Below are positions 22,730 through 25,436 of a stretch of DNA of 25,436 bases, piece by piece. A program made the translations under genes and the position numbers. Position 1 is the stretch's first letter, and each line of letters starts with the position of its first letter. The notes below the pieces were generated by a model. The model did not search any database. It saw only the letters and a program-made list of their open reading frames with translations, and was not told the DNA's origin. The DNA lies in contig CAYQAJ010000041.1 of assembly GCA_964415245.1 (NCBI GenBank), positions 1-25,436 on the forward strand, written 5' to 3'. The DNA is from CAYQAJ01 sp964415245 (GTDB lineage: Bacteria > Planctomycetota > Planctomycetia > Pirellulales > Pirellulaceae).

Positions 22730-23959
22730 CTACTCCGTCTGGGCGTCAATCCGCACCCGGTCGAACGATACCTTGCCCATTGCGCCGAACAGGCCGATGC
22801 GCAGGATCGCCTCCCGCGCCTCGGGGGGCACGCGCACGGTTTTCGACTCCTCGCGCCAGTCGCTGGTGCCGTGGAACGGACCGAGCCACGCAGTGCCGAG
22901 GTCCTTCCGCTTCGCGTCGTAGAACGTAACGGCCACCATGGGAAGCTCGTCGCGGTGCCGGCCCGGGCTCACGTCGTCGTTCTTGACCCACGCGGACAGA
23001 TCGAGCTGCTTGATTTCACGCCCGTCGATCGGAAAGCCCTGCATCATATGCGAGGCGCGGCCGGGTTCGCGATTGCGAAAGGTAACGTAGTGCGAACCCT
23101 CGGGAGTCTTGTTGTCGGTTTCCAGCGCAAACTGCTGCTGGTAGTACCAACCGGGGACAAAGCCATTCTCCGGCAGGTCCTCCTCGAATCCACCGTTGAC
23201 GATTTGCGGATGGAGCGGGTCCGGCTTCACGCGTCGTATGTCTTCCGCCGCGCCGGTCATGGGGACAAACAGCGTGGGTAGCAGTTCCTCGGCCTCGAGT
23301 TTTCCGTCGGTCTTGCGGAGGCGATAGAGCGTTTGCTGGTAGCGCTCGCCTACGGGAATCACCATCAGGCCTCTTTCCCGGAGCTGGTCGAAGAGGGGCC
23401 GGGGCACCTTCTCGGGCGAGCACGTGACGATGATCTTGTCGAACGGCGCGGCGTCGGGCCAGCCGAGGAAGCCGTCGCCCGCCTTCACGTGCACGTTGTC
23501 GTACTTGAGCCGCTTCAGGGTGCGCTCCGCCCGTTCGGCCAACGGCTCGACAATCTCGATGGTGTAGACCTCCTTCACCAGCGGGCTGAGCACGGCCGCC
23601 TGATAGCCGCTGCCGGTACCGATCTCCAGCACCTTGTCGTCCGGCTGGGGATCGATCGCTTCGGTCATGTAGCCGACGATGAACGGGGCGGAAATGGTTT
23701 GTCCCTCGCCGATGGGAATGGCCATGTCGTGATAGGCGCTCTTGCGATCGGCGGTGAGGACGAATTCATGCCGCGGAATTTTGCGCATCGAGTCGATCAC
23801 GCGCTTATTCTGCACTCCCGCGCCGACGATCGACTCGTCGACCATGCGTTGCCGCAATGCTTCGAACTGCCGCTCGGTCTGGGCGACGGCGGGCACGGCG
23901 GAAATGGCGAGAAGCGCCAAGGCACAGCACAGCAATAAACCGGGCCATTTTGTCGACAT
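22730..23959 (-). CDS. Exported protein-L-isoaspartate methyltransferase-like protein with C-terminal jelly-roll
   Basis: PIMT methylates isoaspartyl residues of damaged proteins using S-adenosylmethionine. Residues about 30-240 match it: 'VPRHEFV'-type 'IPRHEFVLTADRKSAYHD', 'PIGEGQTISAPFIVGYMTE' (82-100), SAM motif 'VLEIGTGSGYQAA' (110-122), 'AGDGFLGWPDAAPFDKIIVTCSPEKVP' in several pieces, and 'GLMVIPVGERYQQTLYRL'. Two additions are unusual: an N-terminal signal peptide (1-26, ending AVAQ) and a C-terminal 150-residue domain starting 'NGGFEEDLPENGFVPGWYY', typical of CBM4/9-like or galactose-binding jelly-roll folds. AAGGGG seven bases before the ATG supports the start. How a SAM-dependent enzyme would work outside the cytosol is unclear, so the substrate may not be classic PIMT substrate. 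It is divergent from the aldolase gene. Confidence 0.88.
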   Translation of the reverse strand: MSTKWPGLLLCCALALLAISAVPAVAQTERQFEALRQRMVDESIVGAGVQNKRVIDSMRKIPRHEFVLTADRKSAYHDMAIPIGEGQTISAPFIVGYMTEAIDPQPDDKVLEIGTGSGYQAAVLSPLVKEVYTIEIVEPLAERAERTLKRLKYDNVHVKAGDGFLGWPDAAPFDKIIVTCSPEKVPRPLFDQLRERGLMVIPVGERYQQTLYRLRKTDGKLEAEELLPTLFVPMTGAAEDIRRVKPDPLHPQIVNGGFEEDLPENGFVPGWYYQQQFALETDNKTPEGSHYVTFRNREPGRASHMMQGFPIDGREIKQLDLSAWVKNDDVSPGRHRDELPMVAVTFYDAKRKDLGTAWLGPFHGTSDWREESKTVRVPPEAREAILRIGLFGAMGKVSFDRVRIDAQTE

Positions 23960-24012
23960 GGTTGTCCCCTTCGTCGAACGCGGCGCCCCTCGCCGCGTGC
24001 TCCAACTAGGAC

Positions 24013-24018
24013 ATTATA
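24013..24018 (-). promoter_or_regulatory. Consensus -10 box upstream of the PIMT-like gene
   Basis: TATAAT on the minus strand is a perfect -10 box, 54 bases before the ATG at 23959. The -35 region at 16-18 bases spacing (CGTGCC and neighbours) is poor. It is the best -10 in the window. Confidence 0.45.
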
Positions 24019-24245
24019 CCGCACGACCGGCCAGCGGCACGAATTGAATCTACCCACATTCGCATCACCGCGGCGCGAAACGATTCAACGTGCGAGCCGG
24101 ACGATTGCACGCCCTCTGCCCAGCCGCTACGATTGCCGACGGACCCGGCCGGATGGCGCTCGTGGCCAACCGTGGCGCCCTGCAACTTGCACGGCCGCGC
24201 CGGGATCGCGCTCCCAACGACCCTATTCGCGATAATTCACGCCGC

Positions 24246-25043
24246 ATGAAGACCAACCCCGTCAAACAAAAACTCCGCCGTGGCGAGCCCAGCTACGGCA
24301 CGTGGCTGTCGTTGGGCGATCTGTACGCCACCCGCGTGCTGGCCCGGCTCGGCTTCGACTGGCTCACGCTCGACATGGAACACTCGGCCATCGACTGGTC
24401 GCAGGCCACAACCATGTTCGCGGCCATCGCCGACGCCGGCTGCGTCCCGCTGGCCCGCGTGCCCGAGGGTTCGCACCACTACATCAAGCGAGCCCTCGAT
24501 GCGGGCGCGTGGGGCATCGTGGTGCCGATGGTCGACACCGTCGAGCAGGCCCGAATCGCCATTGCCGCCGCCAAGTACCCGCCTCAAGGAAATCGCAGCG
24601 TAGGGGGCGGCATGCACTCCATGAACTTCGCGGCATCGGCCGGCGATTACTACGCGCGCGCCAACGACGAAATCCTGGTCGTGCTGATGACCGAAAGCCC
24701 CCGCGGAATCGAAAACGCCGAAGCGATTTACAGCCTGCCCGGCGTCGACGCAATCTTCATCGGGCCGGCCGATCTGCGGGCCCAGATGCGCTCCGCCGAC
24801 GGCAAAGACCCGACCGACGCCGAGCACGAAGCGGCCGTGCAGCGCGTGATCGCCGCAGGCAAAAAAGTCGGCACGCCGACCGGCATTCACACCATGGACA
24901 CACAGGCGGCCCTCGAACGCACGCGGCAAGGCATGCAGTTTCTGGCCATCGGCAGCGAACTGCGAATGATGACGCAGAAGGCGCAAGAGATCCTGAGAGA
25001 GCTGCACCCCGAAGCGGCGACCGGTGACGTCGCGCGATATTGA
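24246..25043 (+). CDS. HpcH/HpaI-type aldolase
   Basis: The start at 24246 gives 'MKTNPVKQKLRRGEPSYGTWLSLGD', the normal beginning for the family; the frame runs on upstream without similarity. The 265-residue TIM-barrel protein shows 'FDWLTLDMEHSAIDW' (metal/catalytic region with conserved Glu-His), 'PLARVPEGSHHYIKRALDAGAWGIVVPMVDT', 'AAKYPPQGNRSVGGG', 'VLMTESPRGIENAE' with the metal-binding Glu, and 'GVDAIFIGPADLRAQM' with the metal-binding Asp. These class II pyruvate aldolases cleave or form 2-keto-hydroxy acids such as keto-deoxy-sugar acids; the real substrate is unknown. GATAAT at 24231-24236 lies ten bases before the ATG and no Shine-Dalgarno is visible, so the mRNA may be leaderless. 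The next gene follows after 10 bases. Confidence 0.92.
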   Translation: MKTNPVKQKLRRGEPSYGTWLSLGDLYATRVLARLGFDWLTLDMEHSAIDWSQATTMFAAIADAGCVPLARVPEGSHHYIKRALDAGAWGIVVPMVDTVEQARIAIAAAKYPPQGNRSVGGGMHSMNFAASAGDYYARANDEILVVLMTESPRGIENAEAIYSLPGVDAIFIGPADLRAQMRSADGKDPTDAEHEAAVQRVIAAGKKVGTPTGIHTMDTQAALERTRQGMQFLAIGSELRMMTQKAQEILRELHPEAATGDVARY

Positions 25044-25053
25044 GCTCGGCACG

Positions 25054-25436
25054 ATGGCCGTATACCTCCTCGTCACGCTCGATACCAAAGGCCCCGAGGC
25101 CGCGTTCGTACGCGACCGGCTCGATGTGCTGGGGGTCGAAGTGCGCGTCGTCGACACGGGTTGCCTGGGGGAACCGGCGTTCGTCGCCGACATTTCGCGC
25201 GATGAAGTGTTCGCCGCTGCGTCGTCGTCGCACGCGGAGCTTGTGAAGCAAGGCGATCGCGGGAAAGCCGTCGAGCGCGCGGCCGCCGGCGCCGTGCAGA
25301 TCGTCACGCAGGCCTACGCGCGCGGCGAGTTGAGCGGCGTTCTGGGCCTAGGCGGTTCCGCCGGCACGACGATCGGCACCGCCGCCATGCGGGGCCTGCC
25401 CTTGGGCGTTCCCAAGCTGATGGTCAGCACGCTCGC
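25054..25436 (+). CDS. Tm-1-like ATP-binding protein (UPF0261), 3' end beyond window
   Basis: The visible 127 residues begin 'MAVYLLVTLDTKGPEAAFVRD' and include 'VRVVDTGCLGEP', 'ISRDEVFAAA', 'HAELVKQGDRGKAVERAAAGA' and 'GVLGLGGSAGTTIGTAAMRGLPLGVPKLMVST'. These are the characteristic blocks of the N-terminal domain of UPF0261 proteins; Tm-1 of tomato, a virus-resistance protein, has the same domain. In bacteria the biochemical role is unsettled. The ATG at 25054 lies 10 bases after the aldolase stop; an in-frame GTG at 25024 inside the aldolase gene is an alternative. Close spacing suggests one transcript and a shared catabolic pathway, as an inference. Confidence 0.92.
   Translation, partial: MAVYLLVTLDTKGPEAAFVRDRLDVLGVEVRVVDTGCLGEPAFVADISRDEVFAAASSSHAELVKQGDRGKAVERAAAGAVQIVTQAYARGELSGVLGLGGSAGTTIGTAAMRGLPLGVPKLMVSTL

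Overview
The window looks like a piece of a planctomycete chromosome, most likely order Pirellulales. The DNA is GC-rich. The gene set includes a tandem TIGR03000-type protein, a GRSGGG-type secreted alpha/beta hydrolase, large lipoprotein-like envelope proteins, a DUF11 protein, an HTTM protein and a protein kinase. The spacers are full of short inverted and tandem repeats of the kind common in these genomes. No tRNA, rRNA, CRISPR array, phage gene or transposase gene was seen. There are two runs of exactly 100 N, and both interrupt 18-bp tandem repeats, so they are assembly breaks of unknown true length.

Layout, left to right. A secreted hydrolase (2052 to beyond base 1, minus strand) carries three in-frame 90-bp copies of a REP-like hairpin; a variant hairpin sits just upstream. 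Bases 2489-6422 hold three minus-strand envelope genes: a lipoprotein, a secreted paralogue, and a DUF11 lipoprotein coupled to the paralogue by a 4-bp overlap. A LolA-like exported protein (6903-7955, +) overlaps pdxA (minus) tail to tail. A four-helix membrane protein and dtd (D-aminoacyl-tRNA deacylase) are coupled on the plus strand. A YdjM-like membrane protein (minus) diverges from a CvpA-like protein with a His/Asp-rich tail (+).

Bases 12853-16833 hold three minus-strand genes: a GT4 glycosyltransferase, a Ser/Thr kinase with altered motifs, and accA with a long repeat-bearing C-terminal tail. An element with inverted ends and the second gap follows (about 16861-17285). Next come truA and asd (minus), then a coupled pair of membrane genes (a single-helix protein and an HTTM protein, minus), then the TIGR03000 protein with its own terminator. 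An exported PIMT-like methyltransferase diverges from an HpcH/HpaI-type aldolase, which is followed 10 bases later by a Tm-1-like (UPF0261) gene that runs off the right edge.

Housekeeping functions (fatty acid, lysine/threonine and vitamin B6 synthesis, tRNA modification and proofreading) are mixed with lineage-specific envelope proteins. No single defence or mobile system was found. The most unusual content is repeat biology: hairpin elements that have entered coding sequence, and 18-bp repeats that break the assembly, one of them inside accA.
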